Shown in pieces: positions 9,008-18,771 of a DNA stretch of 64,000 nt. The DNA is from Parasphingorhabdus marina DSM 22363 (GTDB lineage: Bacteria > Pseudomonadota > Alphaproteobacteria > Sphingomonadales > Sphingomonadaceae), in assembly GCF_900128895.1 (NCBI RefSeq), contig NZ_FSQW01000001.1, forward strand, positions 1,898,729 to 1,962,728. The letters run 5' to 3'. The stretch's first letter is position 1. Every line of letters begins with the position of its first letter. The notes under the pieces are model-generated. The model worked only from the letters and a program-made list of their open reading frames with translations, made no database searches and was not told the origin of the DNA. Position numbers and translations under genes: made by a program.

Positions 9008-11787
9008 ACATACGCGCTGATATCCCCAAACCCGTCGCAGAACCTGGCACCCGGGTTGTACGGCAAAGGGATGTCATCAATCGCCGGGCCCTGGCGGACA
9101 CGATTGAAGACCTGATCGCCGAAGACGGTATCGCAAAGGCGCGCAGCAAAATCCTTCCGCTTTTGCAGGAGGCGCTTGCGAGCGGTCGGGCGGAAATCAG
9201 CCGGCGGTTACTGGAAAAGCCCTCGGCAGGCCATGAAGCCGCGGCGGCGCAGTCCTTTCTGGTCGACCAGCTGGTCCGGCTGATCCATGATATCGCGGTG
9301 CGCCACCAATATCCGGTAAACAATCCCTCTGCCGGCGAGCGGATCACGGTGATGGCCGTTGGTGGCTATGGCCGCGGCGAAATGGCGCCGCACAGTGACG
9401 TCGACATCGCCTTCATCACGCCATTCAAACAGACCAGCTGGACCGAGCAGGCTATTGAAGCCATGCTCTACTGGCTCTGGGATCTGGGCTTTAAGGTTGG
9501 CCAGAGCAGCCGGTCGATCGATGAAATGGTCCGGATGGCCAAGGAAGATTTGTCCATCCGCACCGCGCTTCTTGAAGGGCGTTATATCTGGGGGGATACC
9601 GACGTTTATGAAGAAGCGAAAATGCGCTTCTATGCGGATGTGGTTTCCGGAACCCAGAGCAGCTTTGTCGCGGAAAAGCTGGCCGAACGGGATGCGCGGC
9701 ACCTGCGGATGGGGGACAGCCGCTATGTTGTGGAACCCAATGTCAAGGAAGGCAAGGGCGGTCTCAGGGATCTGCAGACGCTCTACTGGATCGGCAAATA
9801 TATTCACCGGGTGTCCTCTGCCGAGGAGCTGGTCGATGTCGGCCTGCTGACTACGGACGAATTCAAACGGTTCCGCAAGGCCGCCAATTTTCTCTGGGCC
9901 GTTCGCTGTCACATGCACGATATAACCGGCCGGTGCGAAGACCGTCTGACTTTTGACCTGCAGCCCGAAATTGCCCGCCGAATGCGCTTTGCCGAACGGA
10001 CCGGCAAGTCCGCCGTCGAGCGGTTCATGCAATATTATTTTCTCAACGCGAAGGTGGTCGGGAATCTGACCGGCGTGTTTCTCGCCCATCTGGATGAAAC
10101 GCACAATGCCGGTGTGCGCCGGTTCATTCCCAATATCACCCGGCGTCCGAAAAAACTGAAAGGTTTCACCCTTGATCGGGGGCGGCTGGCGCTGCCTGAC
10201 GAGGAATTTTTCTCCCGTGATCCGGTCCGTCTGATCGAGATGTTCGCGCTGGCCGACAAGCATGAGCTGGAGATTCATCCGCTGGCAATGCGTGCCGCGC
10301 GGCGGGATGCCAAGCTGATCACCAACAAGGTGCGCAAGGACCGGCGCGCCAATCAGCTGTTTCTCGATGTGCTCTGCTCTCCCCGCGATCCGGAACTGGT
10401 GCTGCGCTGGATGAACGAAGCCTCGATTTTTGGCCGCTTCATTCCCGATTTCGGCCGCGTCGTGGCCCAGATGCAGTTCGACATGTATCATCACTATACG
10501 GTGGACGAGCACAGTATTCGGGCGATCGGCCTGCTCGCCAAAATCGGTGCGGGTGCGTTGGCGGACGATCATCCGAACTCGACCGAGACCATGAAGAAGT
10601 TGCAGAATCGCCGCGTTTTGTTTGTGGCGACCTTGTTGCACGACATTGCCAAGGGCAGGGGCGGTGATCACAGTGTTCTCGGCGCCGAAGTCGCATTGAA
10701 ACTGTGCCCGCGCCTCGGCTTGCAGCCGCATGAAACCGAACTGGTATCCTGGCTGGTTCGTCATCATTTGCTGATGTCCGCCATGGCTTTCAAGCGGGAC
10801 CTGTCCGATTTCAAGACCATTCAGGATTTCGTCAGTCAGGTTAAAAGCATCGAACGGCTGCGGTTGCTGACGGTCCTGACAGTGGTGGATATTCGAGCCG
10901 TCGGTCCAGGTGTCTGGAACAGCTGGAAACGCCAGTTGCTGACCGATCTTTTCGAATCTTCGGAGGAGATGCTGAGACTGGGTCACAAACAGCGCGGCCG
11001 GGATGAACGCATCCTCGAGAAAAAGACCGCGCTTCAAGATGGTTTGAAACTGAGCAAAGCGAAATTTACCAAACTTTCCAAACGCTTGCCGGATCCCTAC
11101 TGGATCGCGGAACCGGACGACATCATCGCTCACAATGCGCGACTGATGCTGAAGGCGGGTGAGGACAATCTTGCCATTGCTGCAGAAGCCTATCCCGAAC
11201 GGGGCGCCACGCTGGTGACAATCTATGCGGCGGATCATCCCGGCCTGTTCTATCGCATTGCCGGCGGGATCCATGTTGCCGGCGGCAATATTATCGACGC
11301 GCGGATCCACACCACCCGCGACGGCATGGCGCTGGACAATTTCCTGGTCCAGGATCAGAACGGCAAGCCATTTGCGGATGAGCGCCAGCTGGAACGACTG
11401 CAAAAGGCGGTCGAGGATGCGCTGGCGAACCGCAACAAATTGTCGGTCAAGCTGGATGCCCGGCCAATGGCCCATTCCCGCGCCGGGGCATTCAAGATCA
11501 CACCGGTGGCGATGGTGGACAATGACGCATCCAACCGGTTCACCGTGATCGAAGTCAATGCCCAGGACCGGCCAGCGCTGCTGAACGAGCTCGCCTACGC
11601 CCTGTTTGAGTCAAAAGTGACGGTGCACAGCGCCCATATCGCGACCTATGGCGAGCGAGCTGTTGATACCTTTTACATTACCGACCTGCTCGGTGGGAAA
11701 ATCACCAACACCACGCGGCTCAACAATCTCAAAAAGAAACTGACTGCTGCTGCACAGAGCGAAAAGAGCATGAAGAAGGCGAGTTAG
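9004..11787 (+). CDS. glnD: [Protein-PII] uridylyltransferase/uridylyl-removing enzyme
   Basis: Bifunctional nitrogen sensor that uridylylates PII (GlnB/GlnK) when glutamine is low and removes UMP when it is high. The 927 residues show the usual domain order. The nucleotidyltransferase has VGGYGRGEMAPHSDVDI (about 119-135, with the catalytic DxD). A GlnD helical linker follows, then an HD domain (HD pair at about 546-547 in LLHDIAKGRGGDHS) for UMP removal, and two C-terminal ACT domains (about 735-800 and 845-915) that bind glutamine. Length is normal for alphaproteobacteria. The start overlaps the acyl-CoA ligase stop; the 3' end overlaps convergent yceD by 4 bp. Confidence 0.97.
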   Translation: MNIRADIPKPVAEPGTRVVRQRDVINRRALADTIEDLIAEDGIAKARSKILPLLQEALASGRAEISRRLLEKPSAGHEAAAAQSFLVDQLVRLIHDIAVRHQYPVNNPSAGERITVMAVGGYGRGEMAPHSDVDIAFITPFKQTSWTEQAIEAMLYWLWDLGFKVGQSSRSIDEMVRMAKEDLSIRTALLEGRYIWGDTDVYEEAKMRFYADVVSGTQSSFVAEKLAERDARHLRMGDSRYVVEPNVKEGKGGLRDLQTLYWIGKYIHRVSSAEELVDVGLLTTDEFKRFRKAANFLWAVRCHMHDITGRCEDRLTFDLQPEIARRMRFAERTGKSAVERFMQYYFLNAKVVGNLTGVFLAHLDETHNAGVRRFIPNITRRPKKLKGFTLDRGRLALPDEEFFSRDPVRLIEMFALADKHELEIHPLAMRAARRDAKLITNKVRKDRRANQLFLDVLCSPRDPELVLRWMNEASIFGRFIPDFGRVVAQMQFDMYHHYTVDEHSIRAIGLLAKIGAGALADDHPNSTETMKKLQNRRVLFVATLLHDIAKGRGGDHSVLGAEVALKLCPRLGLQPHETELVSWLVRHHLLMSAMAFKRDLSDFKTIQDFVSQVKSIERLRLLTVLTVVDIRAVGPGVWNSWKRQLLTDLFESSEEMLRLGHKQRGRDERILEKKTALQDGLKLSKAKFTKLSKRLPDPYWIAEPDDIIAHNARLMLKAGEDNLAIAAEAYPERGATLVTIYAADHPGLFYRIAGGIHVAGGNIIDARIHTTRDGMALDNFLVQDQNGKPFADERQLERLQKAVEDALANRNKLSVKLDARPMAHSRAGAFKITPVAMVDNDASNRFTVIEVNAQDRPALLNELAYALFESKVTVHSAHIATYGERAVDTFYITDLLGGKITNTTRLNNLKKKLTAAAQSEKSMKKAS

Positions 11788-12320
11788 CCGAGCTTGTCCT
11801 TGAGCGCGGCAAGCGCGGCAAACGGGCCGGCTTCCTCTTCCGTTTTGAGATCACGGGAGCCGCGAACCTTGTCGGCATTGGGCCCCTCGGGATAGGGATC
11901 AAGCGCCAGATAAAGCGTTTGCGCCAGCGCTTCGCCAATATCGATACGGTTATCCGAATATTCGAGAATGTCGCAGTCATCCGACTCCAGCTCCACTTCC
12001 GGTTCTTCTTCTCCGCCATCGTCTCCTTTTGCCGGGACAAACGAGATGGCAAAGTCTTCGGATATGGTAACGGGGAAATCTTCTCCGCTGATGGCGCAAG
12101 ACTGTGTCAGGCGAGATTGAAGTGCTCCGGTGAGGCTCAGTTGATCCGACTCGGCACGAAGGTCATAAGTGGCTTCGAGAGACTTGATCCCGGGCAAATC
12201 AAACCGCCGGGCCAAAGCGGCACATTCTTCTTCACTCGCAGATACTTGCGCCGAGATGGGGGCATCCCCAAGGTCAGAAAGCTTCACAATTCGGGAGAAT
12301 TCAGGCGGATGTTCGGTCAT
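11784..12320 (-). CDS. YceD family protein (DUF177)
   Basis: A 178-residue acidic protein of the DUF177/YceD family, which in many bacteria is encoded with ribosomal protein L32 and, in plants, is linked to 23S rRNA accumulation. The family core is visible as LTQSCAISGEDFPVTISEDFA (about 86-108) followed by a Glu/Asp-rich segment and DIGEALAQTLYLALDPYPEGP. It overlaps the upstream CBP3-type gene by 4 bp (start ATG 12320), so both are read as one leftward unit. rpmF is not adjacent here. The 3' end overlaps glnD tail to tail. Confidence 0.85.
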   Translation of the reverse strand: MTEHPPEFSRIVKLSDLGDAPISAQVSASEEECAALARRFDLPGIKSLEATYDLRAESDQLSLTGALQSRLTQSCAISGEDFPVTISEDFAISFVPAKGDDGGEEEPEVELESDDCDILEYSDNRIDIGEALAQTLYLALDPYPEGPNADKVRGSRDLKTEEEAGPFAALAALKDKLG

Positions 12321-12847
12321 GCGGGCAAGGCCTCGGGAATGTCGCCAGCCAGAACACTGTTGATCTGACGGGTCGCGAGCTGGTCATGAAACTGGCGCAA
12401 TCCGGCGATTGTGAAGGCCAATTCTTCCGCACCGGGAGCTTCGTCACGATAAAGATTTCGGGTCAGTACCTCTTCCAGCTGCTGCCGGCCGGCAAAGGCA
12501 TCGCGATAAGCACCCAGTCGCCCGCCGAGAGCGCCCATCATCTTGCCGACATGCTTGCCCACGACCATGTCCCCAATGCCGATCTGACGCAGCTGACCGT
12601 CCATGTCCCGGACGAAATGCTCGGTCAGCCAGGCGGTTTGCTGTTCCGTATCACTGTCCTTTTCAAGACGAAGCAGGACCAGGCTGAAAATGGCGGCGAT
12701 CATGTCAAACCGCCCGTCCAGCGAGTCCGGTACACCGCCGTTTTCGTACCATCCGGGTCGACGGCCTTCGCCGATGATCGCCTCGTAGAGCGGCTGCATC
12801 ACGATATTCGGGTTTTCGCGGGAGAATAATCTGGTCAGCAGGGACAT
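12317..12847 (-). CDS. Ubiquinol-cytochrome c chaperone (CBP3 family)
   Basis: A 176-residue member of the CBP3/UQCC1 chaperone family, needed in mitochondria for cytochrome bc1 assembly; alphaproteobacteria carry the homologue. The family region spans about 35-160: FDMIAAIFSLVLLRLEKD, then TEHFVRDMDGQLRQIGIGD and KHVGKMMGALGGRLGAY are the conserved helices. I chose ATG 12847 (MSLLTRLFS) because the homology starts there; the open frame extends to 13297 but that part overlaps the bamE promoter and gene on the other strand. It is first in a two-gene operon with yceD. Confidence 0.88.
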   Translation of the reverse strand: MSLLTRLFSRENPNIVMQPLYEAIIGEGRRPGWYENGGVPDSLDGRFDMIAAIFSLVLLRLEKDSDTEQQTAWLTEHFVRDMDGQLRQIGIGDMVVGKHVGKMMGALGGRLGAYRDAFAGRQQLEEVLTRNLYRDEAPGAEELAFTIAGLRQFHDQLATRQINSVLAGDIPEALPA

Positions 12848-13045
12848 GTTTTCAAACGGGCTTTCAAAAGCTGTTGCGGTCTGTATTTCCGGAGAAATGC
12901 CCCGGTTGACGGACAAAATGTGACGGATCGTGTTAAGTCTGTGTACAGGGCATATTGATATTTGTCGTGCGAGATGCAATGGGCTTTTGGGAAATTGATC
13001 CGTATGCCCGGAAATGCAATTTGTCTCTGCTGGAGAATATGACTG

Positions 13046-13540
13046 ATGAATAGCCAAACTGCCGGAACTTTGAAAGCCCGCCTGACGCTGGTCGGACTTG
13101 TTGCCGGAAGCCTGGCGCTTGCCGGCTGCTCGCAGGTGCGCGGGCATCAGGGCTATATCGTTGATCCGGTACTGACCTCGGCGATTCAGCCGGGTGTCGA
13201 CAATCGCCAATCGGTGGAGGCAACACTGGGTCGCCCGACGTTCGCTGGCCAGTTTGAAGATCGCGTCTGGTATTATGTGTCCCGCGATACCCGGCAATAT
13301 GCGTTCAACTCGCCACGGCCCAAGGATCAGCTGGTGATGCGTGTGCAGTTTGATGAAGCCGGCAATGTCACATCCGTTGACCGGACAGGTCTGGAACTGG
13401 CTGTCAATATTACGCCTGATGGAGACACAACTCCGACGCTCGGACGTGAGCGGTCCTTTTTCCAGGAGCTGTTTGGCAATATTGGTGCTGTGGGCGCACC
13501 GGGAGCAACCGGTCAGAGCAACGACCGAACCCGTCCGTAA
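13046..13540 (+). CDS. bamE: Outer membrane protein assembly factor BamE
   Basis: A 164-residue outer-membrane lipoprotein of the SmpA/OmlA family, a small subunit of the BAM complex that inserts beta-barrel proteins. The signal peptide ends in lipobox LAGC (Cys28). The domain includes IQPGVDNRQSVEATLGRP (about 50-68), then VWYYVSRDTRQYAF and a VMRVQFDEAGNVTSVDR strand, all typical of BamE. The C-terminal extension after 125 is low complexity. ATG 13046 has GGAG upstream. It is monocistronic in this view, divergent from the CBP3 gene across 198 bp that hold both promoters. Confidence 0.93.
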   Translation: MNSQTAGTLKARLTLVGLVAGSLALAGCSQVRGHQGYIVDPVLTSAIQPGVDNRQSVEATLGRPTFAGQFEDRVWYYVSRDTRQYAFNSPRPKDQLVMRVQFDEAGNVTSVDRTGLELAVNITPDGDTTPTLGRERSFFQELFGNIGAVGAPGATGQSNDRTRP

Positions 13541-13578
13541 TCATTGCTCGCCGGAAGGCTGGCCTAAGTTCAATTCAT

Positions 13579-15849
13579 CTATTTTGCGATGCCGCTCGCG
13601 GCCAGCACGGCCAGTGTGACCAGTTCGGATGCCGCCGATGCCATGGTCGCGATCTGAACCGACTTGTCGAGGCCGACAAGCATCGGACCGATAACCGCAT
13701 CGCCGCCCATTTCGCGCAGCAGCTTGGCAGACAGATTGGCCGATTGCAGACCGGGCATGACCAGGACGTTGGCCGGGCTGGACAGGCGGCAGAACGGATA
13801 ATTGCCCATCAGTTTCGGGTTCAGTGCGACATCGGGTGCCATTTCACCTTCATATTCGAAACTGACCCGTCGCTCGTCGAGAATGGCAACCGCGTCCCGG
13901 ATATTTTCGAGCCAGCGGCCCTCCGGATTGCCGAAGGTGGAATAACTCAAAAATGCGACGCGCGGTTCGTGGCCCATTTTCCGGGCCACTGCTGCAGTCT
14001 GTTCGGCAATGTCGGCCAGCTCTTCGGATGACGGGCGTTCGTTGACCGTGGTATCCGCCATGAACACCGTGTGGCTTTGCCCGACCATCACGTGGATCCC
14101 GAATGCCGTTCGGCCTTTCTCGACATCAATGACCTTGGCAATGTCCTTGAACGTCTGGGCATAAGGCCGGGTGACCCCGGTAATCATCGCTTCGCCCTGA
14201 TCCATGGCAAGCAGCGCGGAGCCGAATATATTCCGGTCCTGGTTCACCATTCGCTTGATGTCGCGTTCCATGTGACCGCGCCGTCCCAGCCGCTGATGCA
14301 GCATATTGACCATGTCCGGAACCAGCGGGCTGTTGCGTGAATTGTGAATTTCGAACCGGTCGGCATCCCCGACACCCAGCTCCTGCAGTTTCTGACGCAC
14401 CCGGTCGTCACGACCGACCAGAACCGGTGTGCCATAGCCGCCGTCCTGGAACTGAATCGCGGCACGCAGCACCACATCCTCTTCGGCTTCGGCAAAAATG
14501 ACGCGCTTGGGTGACTGGCGACACGCATCATAGGCCTGGGTCAGCACGGAGGTTGTCGGATTGAGACGGCTCTTCAGGTCGACACGATAGGCGTCGAGAT
14601 CTTCAATCGGTTTCTGGGCCACACCACTGTCCATGGCCGCCTTGGCAACCGCTGCGGAAACCACCTCCATCAAACGCGGATCAAAGGGCGCCGGGATGAT
14701 ATAGTCGACACCAAATGTCGGTGCCTCACCGCCATAGGCCGCAGCGACTTCTTCCGGGACCTGTTCGCGGGCCAGTTCGGCAATTGCGCGGGCGGCAGCC
14801 ACTTTCATTTCGTCATTGATCCTTGTGGCCCGGACATCCAGTGCGCCGCGGAATATGAAGGGGAAGCCGAGAACATTGTTGACCTGGTTGGGATAGTCCG
14901 ACCTGCCGGTAGCGACAATCGCGTCGGGGCGGGCGGCCTTGGCATCCGGCGGTGTGATTTCGGGATCGGGATTGGCCATGGCAAAAATGATCGGCTTGTC
15001 CGCCATGTCCCGGACCATGTCCGGTTTGAGCGCGCCGGCCGCGGAGAGTCCGAGAAAGGCATCCGCACCCTTCAGTGCTTCGGTCAGATCTCGCGCATCA
15101 GTGTCGATGGCGTGGGCCGATTTCCACTGGTCGACATTGTCGCGGCCACGATAGATGACGCCGCTGCGGTCACACATGGTCAGATTCTCGTGCGGAACAC
15201 CCATCGCCTTGATTAGCGAAGCGCAAGCAATGGCGGCGGCGCCTGCACCATTGACCACCACCTTGATGTCCTCGACCTTGCGATTGGTCAGCAGGCAGGC
15301 ATTGATGATACCGGCGGCGGCAATGATCGCGGTCCCATGCTGGTCATCATGGAATACCGGAATATTCATCCGGTCGCGCAGGGTCTGCTCAATGATGAAG
15401 CAGGCTGGTGCCCCGATATCTTCCAGATTGATGCCGCCAAAGCTCGGTTCCATCAGTTCGACCGCATTGATGAAGGCATCCGTGTCTTCGGTGTTGAGTT
15501 CCAGGTCGATCGAGTCGACATCGGCGAAGCGTTTGAAAAGTACAGCTTTTCCTTCCATCACCGGCTTCGATGCCAGCGCGCCGAGATTGCCGAGGCCAAG
15601 AATGGCAGAGCCATTGGAGATAACCGCAACCAGGTTGCCCTTTGCGGTATAGTCATAAGCTGTGGATGGATCGTCGGCGATAGCCCGAACCGGTACGGCA
15701 ACACCGGGTGAATAGGCCAGACTCAGGTCGCGTTGCGTGGCCATTGGTTTGGATGCAACAATCTCGATTTTGCCGGGGCGTCCATGGGAGTGGAAAAGCA
15801 GGGCTTCGCGCTCGGAAAATTCCACATTGCTTTCATTCTTGTCGGCCAA
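13579..15849 (-). CDS. maeB: NADP-dependent malic enzyme (MaeB type, malic plus phosphotransacetylase domains)
   Basis: Decarboxylates malate to pyruvate with NADP. The 756 residues have the two-part MaeB architecture. The malic enzyme half (about 1-430) shows the substrate region with YSPGVAVPV, FHDDQHGTAI with the metal/catalytic residues, and the dinucleotide loop VVNGAGAAAIACA. A C-terminal phosphotransacetylase-like half (about 435-756) is usually regulatory and binds acetyl-CoA. The start is a TTG at 15849, supported by AGGGGAG seven bases upstream and by the absence of any nearby ATG. The gene is convergent with bamE and divergent from mutS. Confidence 0.95.
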   Translation of the reverse strand: MADKNESNVEFSEREALLFHSHGRPGKIEIVASKPMATQRDLSLAYSPGVAVPVRAIADDPSTAYDYTAKGNLVAVISNGSAILGLGNLGALASKPVMEGKAVLFKRFADVDSIDLELNTEDTDAFINAVELMEPSFGGINLEDIGAPACFIIEQTLRDRMNIPVFHDDQHGTAIIAAAGIINACLLTNRKVEDIKVVVNGAGAAAIACASLIKAMGVPHENLTMCDRSGVIYRGRDNVDQWKSAHAIDTDARDLTEALKGADAFLGLSAAGALKPDMVRDMADKPIIFAMANPDPEITPPDAKAARPDAIVATGRSDYPNQVNNVLGFPFIFRGALDVRATRINDEMKVAAARAIAELAREQVPEEVAAAYGGEAPTFGVDYIIPAPFDPRLMEVVSAAVAKAAMDSGVAQKPIEDLDAYRVDLKSRLNPTTSVLTQAYDACRQSPKRVIFAEAEEDVVLRAAIQFQDGGYGTPVLVGRDDRVRQKLQELGVGDADRFEIHNSRNSPLVPDMVNMLHQRLGRRGHMERDIKRMVNQDRNIFGSALLAMDQGEAMITGVTRPYAQTFKDIAKVIDVEKGRTAFGIHVMVGQSHTVFMADTTVNERPSSEELADIAEQTAAVARKMGHEPRVAFLSYSTFGNPEGRWLENIRDAVAILDERRVSFEYEGEMAPDVALNPKLMGNYPFCRLSSPANVLVMPGLQSANLSAKLLREMGGDAVIGPMLVGLDKSVQIATMASAASELVTLAVLAASGIAK

Positions 15850-15856
15850 AATCTGT

Positions 15857-15863
15857 CTCCCCT
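15857..15863 (-). promoter_or_regulatory. Ribosome-binding site setting the TTG start of maeB
   Basis: AGGGGAG on the minus strand, seven bases before TTG 15849. It supports the TTG over later in-frame codons; the first in-frame ATG would cut into the malic enzyme domain. Confidence 0.65.
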
Positions 15864-16031
15864 GAATCGCGCCCCGCTTTGGGCGCGGATATCCTGCGCT
15901 TCCCTTTCACTGCCCTACTCTGGATGCAGGGGAGAGGGCAAGACTTGCCGCGTTGCTGAATCGGAATAATGCCATGCAATAATGGCAGTCGGGGCCTTTT
16001 CCCGGCCCGCACACTCGGCTATCGCAGTCAC

Positions 16032-18707
16032 ATGTCGACACAGACTCAGCAGAAACCACCGGCCCCAAAACCGAAGCCCAAAAAGGCCGCGGCAAAAAAT
16101 ACTGCTGACCCCAAACAGACTCCGATGATGAAGCAATATTTCGCGCTCAAGGAAAAGGCGCAGGACTGCTTGCTTTTTTATCGCATGGGCGACTTTTTCG
16201 AACTGTTCTTCGAAGATGCGAAACTGGCTTCTGCGGCGCTGGACATTGCCCTGACGAGCCGCGGGAAAAATGCCGGAGAATCGGTTCCTATGTGCGGTGT
16301 TCCGGTCCATGCCGCGGAAAGCTATCTCGCCAAACTGATCCGCGCCGGGTTCAAGGTGGCGATTGCGGAGCAGACCGAAACCCCGGCCGAAGCGAAAGAG
16401 CGGGGCGGGTACAAGGCGCTGGTGGCCCGCGACATTATCCGCTTCGTCACTGCCGGGACACTGACAGAAGATACGCTGCTTGACGCCCGTTCTGACAACA
16501 TGCTGGTCGCGGTTGCCGAAGTGCAGGGACAAATCGGACTGGCGGCTGCGGATATCTCGACGGGTGCGTTCGAACTGCAGATGATTCCCGAAAACGCTTT
16601 GCATGCCGAGATTTCCAGGATTGCACCATCCGAAATTATTTGCTCTCCGGATCTGGCGGGAAAGCTCGACAAGTCCACGGAATGGCCCAGAGAGGATTTT
16701 GACAGCCAGCGCGCCGAGAAGCGGCTGAAAACACTTTATGGTGTTTCCACACTGGACGGATTTGGCGATTTTTCCCGATGCGAGCTGGCGGCTGCAGGTG
16801 GCCTGGTCCGCTATGTTGAACATGCAGCACAGGATGATACGCCCTTTCTCCAACCGCCAGTCCAGCGTCATCCGGGCGAATATTTGCTGATCGACAGTGC
16901 GACTCGCGCCAGCCTCGAGATCGAACGGACGCTTGCCGGCGAGCGCAAGGGCAGCCTGCTCGAAACGATTGACCGCACGGTCACGCCCGGCGGCGCCCGA
17001 TTGCTCGCCCGCGATCTTGCAGCTCCCCTTTTTGACGAAAGTCCGATCAACACGCGACTGGGCCTGGTGCAGTGGTTTCATGACGGTCCGGCGATACGGG
17101 AGGCGGTCCGGAGTGCACTGAAAAGCCTGCCGGATATCAGCCGGGCTCTGGGGCGGTTGTCGAGTGGACGCGGGAGTCCCCGGGACCTGGGGCAAATCCG
17201 CGACGGTCTTGCCGGCGCCCGGATCATGCGCGAGCAACTGGCCCGCGATCTGGCGCTGCCCGAAATGCTGGACGCGCTGCTCCCGTCGCTTGACGGACAT
17301 GGCGAGATGGTGGACCTGCTGGAGCGCGCTCTGGTGGAAACCCCGCCTACCGAATCTTCCAGCGGTGGTTACATTGCACAGGGATTTGATCCCGCGCTGG
17401 ATGATTTGCGTAACGCCGGGTCTGACGGCCGTCAGGCGATTGCAGCGCTTGAAAGCCGGTACCGCGAGGCAACCGGTATCAACACGCTGAAGATCAAGCA
17501 TAATGCCGTGCTCGGCTATTTTGTGGAAGTACCGGCACGGCATGGTGACGCCTTGATGACCGAGAATTCGGGCTTCACCCATCGTCAGACGCTGGCCGGC
17601 GCGGTGCGCTTCAATTCCACCGAACTGCACGAGGAAGCCTTGCGTGTGACCCAGGCGGGCGCACATGCCCTGGCCGCCGAGGCAGAGCATTTTGCGCAGC
17701 TGATCGATCGGGTTCTCGAACGCAAGGATGCCATCCGGGCGAGCGCGGAGGCACTGGCCCGGATCGATGTGGGGGCGGCTCTGGCGGAACGGGCAGCGGA
17801 AGGGCAATGGTGCCGTCCGTCTTTCTGTGACGGCAACTTGCTGGAAATCACGGGCGGCCGCCATCCGGTAGTGGAGCAAGCGCTGTCGCTAACGGGCGAT
17901 CCATTTGTCGCCAATGACTGCGCGCTCAGTCATGCGGAACGCCTGTGGCTGGTGTCTGGCCCCAATATGGGCGGTAAATCAACCTTTCTGCGGCAAAACG
18001 CACTGATCGTCATTTTGGCACAGGCCGGCAGCTTCGTTCCGGCCGCGTCGGCCCGGCTCAGCCTTGTCGATCGCCTGTTCAGCCGGGTGGGGGCTTCCGA
18101 CAATCTGGCCCAGGGGCGCTCCACCTTCATGGTCGAGATGGTCGAAACCGCGACGATATTGTCGCAGGCAACCGAGAAAAGCTTTGTCATTCTGGACGAA
18201 GTCGGGCGCGGGACGTCCACTTATGACGGGCTGGCACTGGCCTGGGCAGTGGTGGAAGCGGTACATGAAACCAATCAGTGCCGATGTCTGTTCGCCACCC
18301 ATTATCATGAGCTGACCCGTCTGGCGGATCGGCTGGATGCGCTGTCGCTGCATCACGTCCGGGCGCGGGAATGGAAGGGAGATCTGGTCTTGCTGCATGA
18401 ACTGGCAAAAGGCCCGGCAGACCGCAGCTATGGTCTGGCCGTCGCCAAACTGGCCGGAATACCGAAACCGGTTCTCAAACGTGCCAAGTCGGTTCTGGAC
18501 AAGCTGGAAGCCGGAAAAGCGGAAACCGGGGGGCTGGCTGCCGGGCTGGGTGACCTGCCGCTGTTTGCGGCCAGCCTGGAAGACGGCGAGGAACCGTCCG
18601 ATGCTCTCCGCGAGCAGCTGGAACAGCTCGATATCGACGCGCTGAGTCCGCGGGATGCCCTCGAACAGCTCTATGCGCTGAAAGCCCTGCTCGAGTCCGG
18701 AGAGTGA
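16032..18707 (+). CDS. mutS: DNA mismatch repair protein MutS
   Basis: Recognises mismatches and small loops and recruits MutL with ATP. The 891 residues start with a Lys/Pro/Ala-rich leader (about 1-30), then the mismatch-binding domain with YRMGDFFELFFEDA, whose Phe-x-Glu reading motif is present. Connector, core and clamp domains follow, and a C-terminal ATPase has Walker A GPNMGGKST (about 643) and Walker B plus ABC signature in VILDEVGRGTSTYDG (about 720). ATG 16032 is preferred because the frame upstream (to 15969) has no ribosome site. It is divergent from maeB and followed by argB 64 bp later. Confidence 0.97.
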   Translation: MSTQTQQKPPAPKPKPKKAAAKNTADPKQTPMMKQYFALKEKAQDCLLFYRMGDFFELFFEDAKLASAALDIALTSRGKNAGESVPMCGVPVHAAESYLAKLIRAGFKVAIAEQTETPAEAKERGGYKALVARDIIRFVTAGTLTEDTLLDARSDNMLVAVAEVQGQIGLAAADISTGAFELQMIPENALHAEISRIAPSEIICSPDLAGKLDKSTEWPREDFDSQRAEKRLKTLYGVSTLDGFGDFSRCELAAAGGLVRYVEHAAQDDTPFLQPPVQRHPGEYLLIDSATRASLEIERTLAGERKGSLLETIDRTVTPGGARLLARDLAAPLFDESPINTRLGLVQWFHDGPAIREAVRSALKSLPDISRALGRLSSGRGSPRDLGQIRDGLAGARIMREQLARDLALPEMLDALLPSLDGHGEMVDLLERALVETPPTESSSGGYIAQGFDPALDDLRNAGSDGRQAIAALESRYREATGINTLKIKHNAVLGYFVEVPARHGDALMTENSGFTHRQTLAGAVRFNSTELHEEALRVTQAGAHALAAEAEHFAQLIDRVLERKDAIRASAEALARIDVGAALAERAAEGQWCRPSFCDGNLLEITGGRHPVVEQALSLTGDPFVANDCALSHAERLWLVSGPNMGGKSTFLRQNALIVILAQAGSFVPAASARLSLVDRLFSRVGASDNLAQGRSTFMVEMVETATILSQATEKSFVILDEVGRGTSTYDGLALAWAVVEAVHETNQCRCLFATHYHELTRLADRLDALSLHHVRAREWKGDLVLLHELAKGPADRSYGLAVAKLAGIPKPVLKRAKSVLDKLEAGKAETGGLAAGLGDLPLFAASLEDGEEPSDALREQLEQLDIDALSPRDALEQLYALKALLESGE

Positions 18708-18771
18708 TGATCGCCGCCGGCAATTGCACATTTCTGTTGCATTTCCGGTCCGGCTGGACTGAAAGGCAGTC

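Noticed and set aside
9208..11475. 755-codon open frame on the minus strand within glnD
   Set aside because: It is exactly antisense to a complete, motif-rich glnD gene; its translation has no recognisable family and reflects high GC codon bias.
13541..13578. Possible terminator between bamE and maeB
   Set aside because: Only 3-4 bp stems (GCC-GGAA-GGC) could be formed and no U-run is visible.
15915..17879. 654-codon minus-strand open frame
   Set aside because: Antisense to mutS, with no domains; the plus-strand frame carries all MutS motifs.
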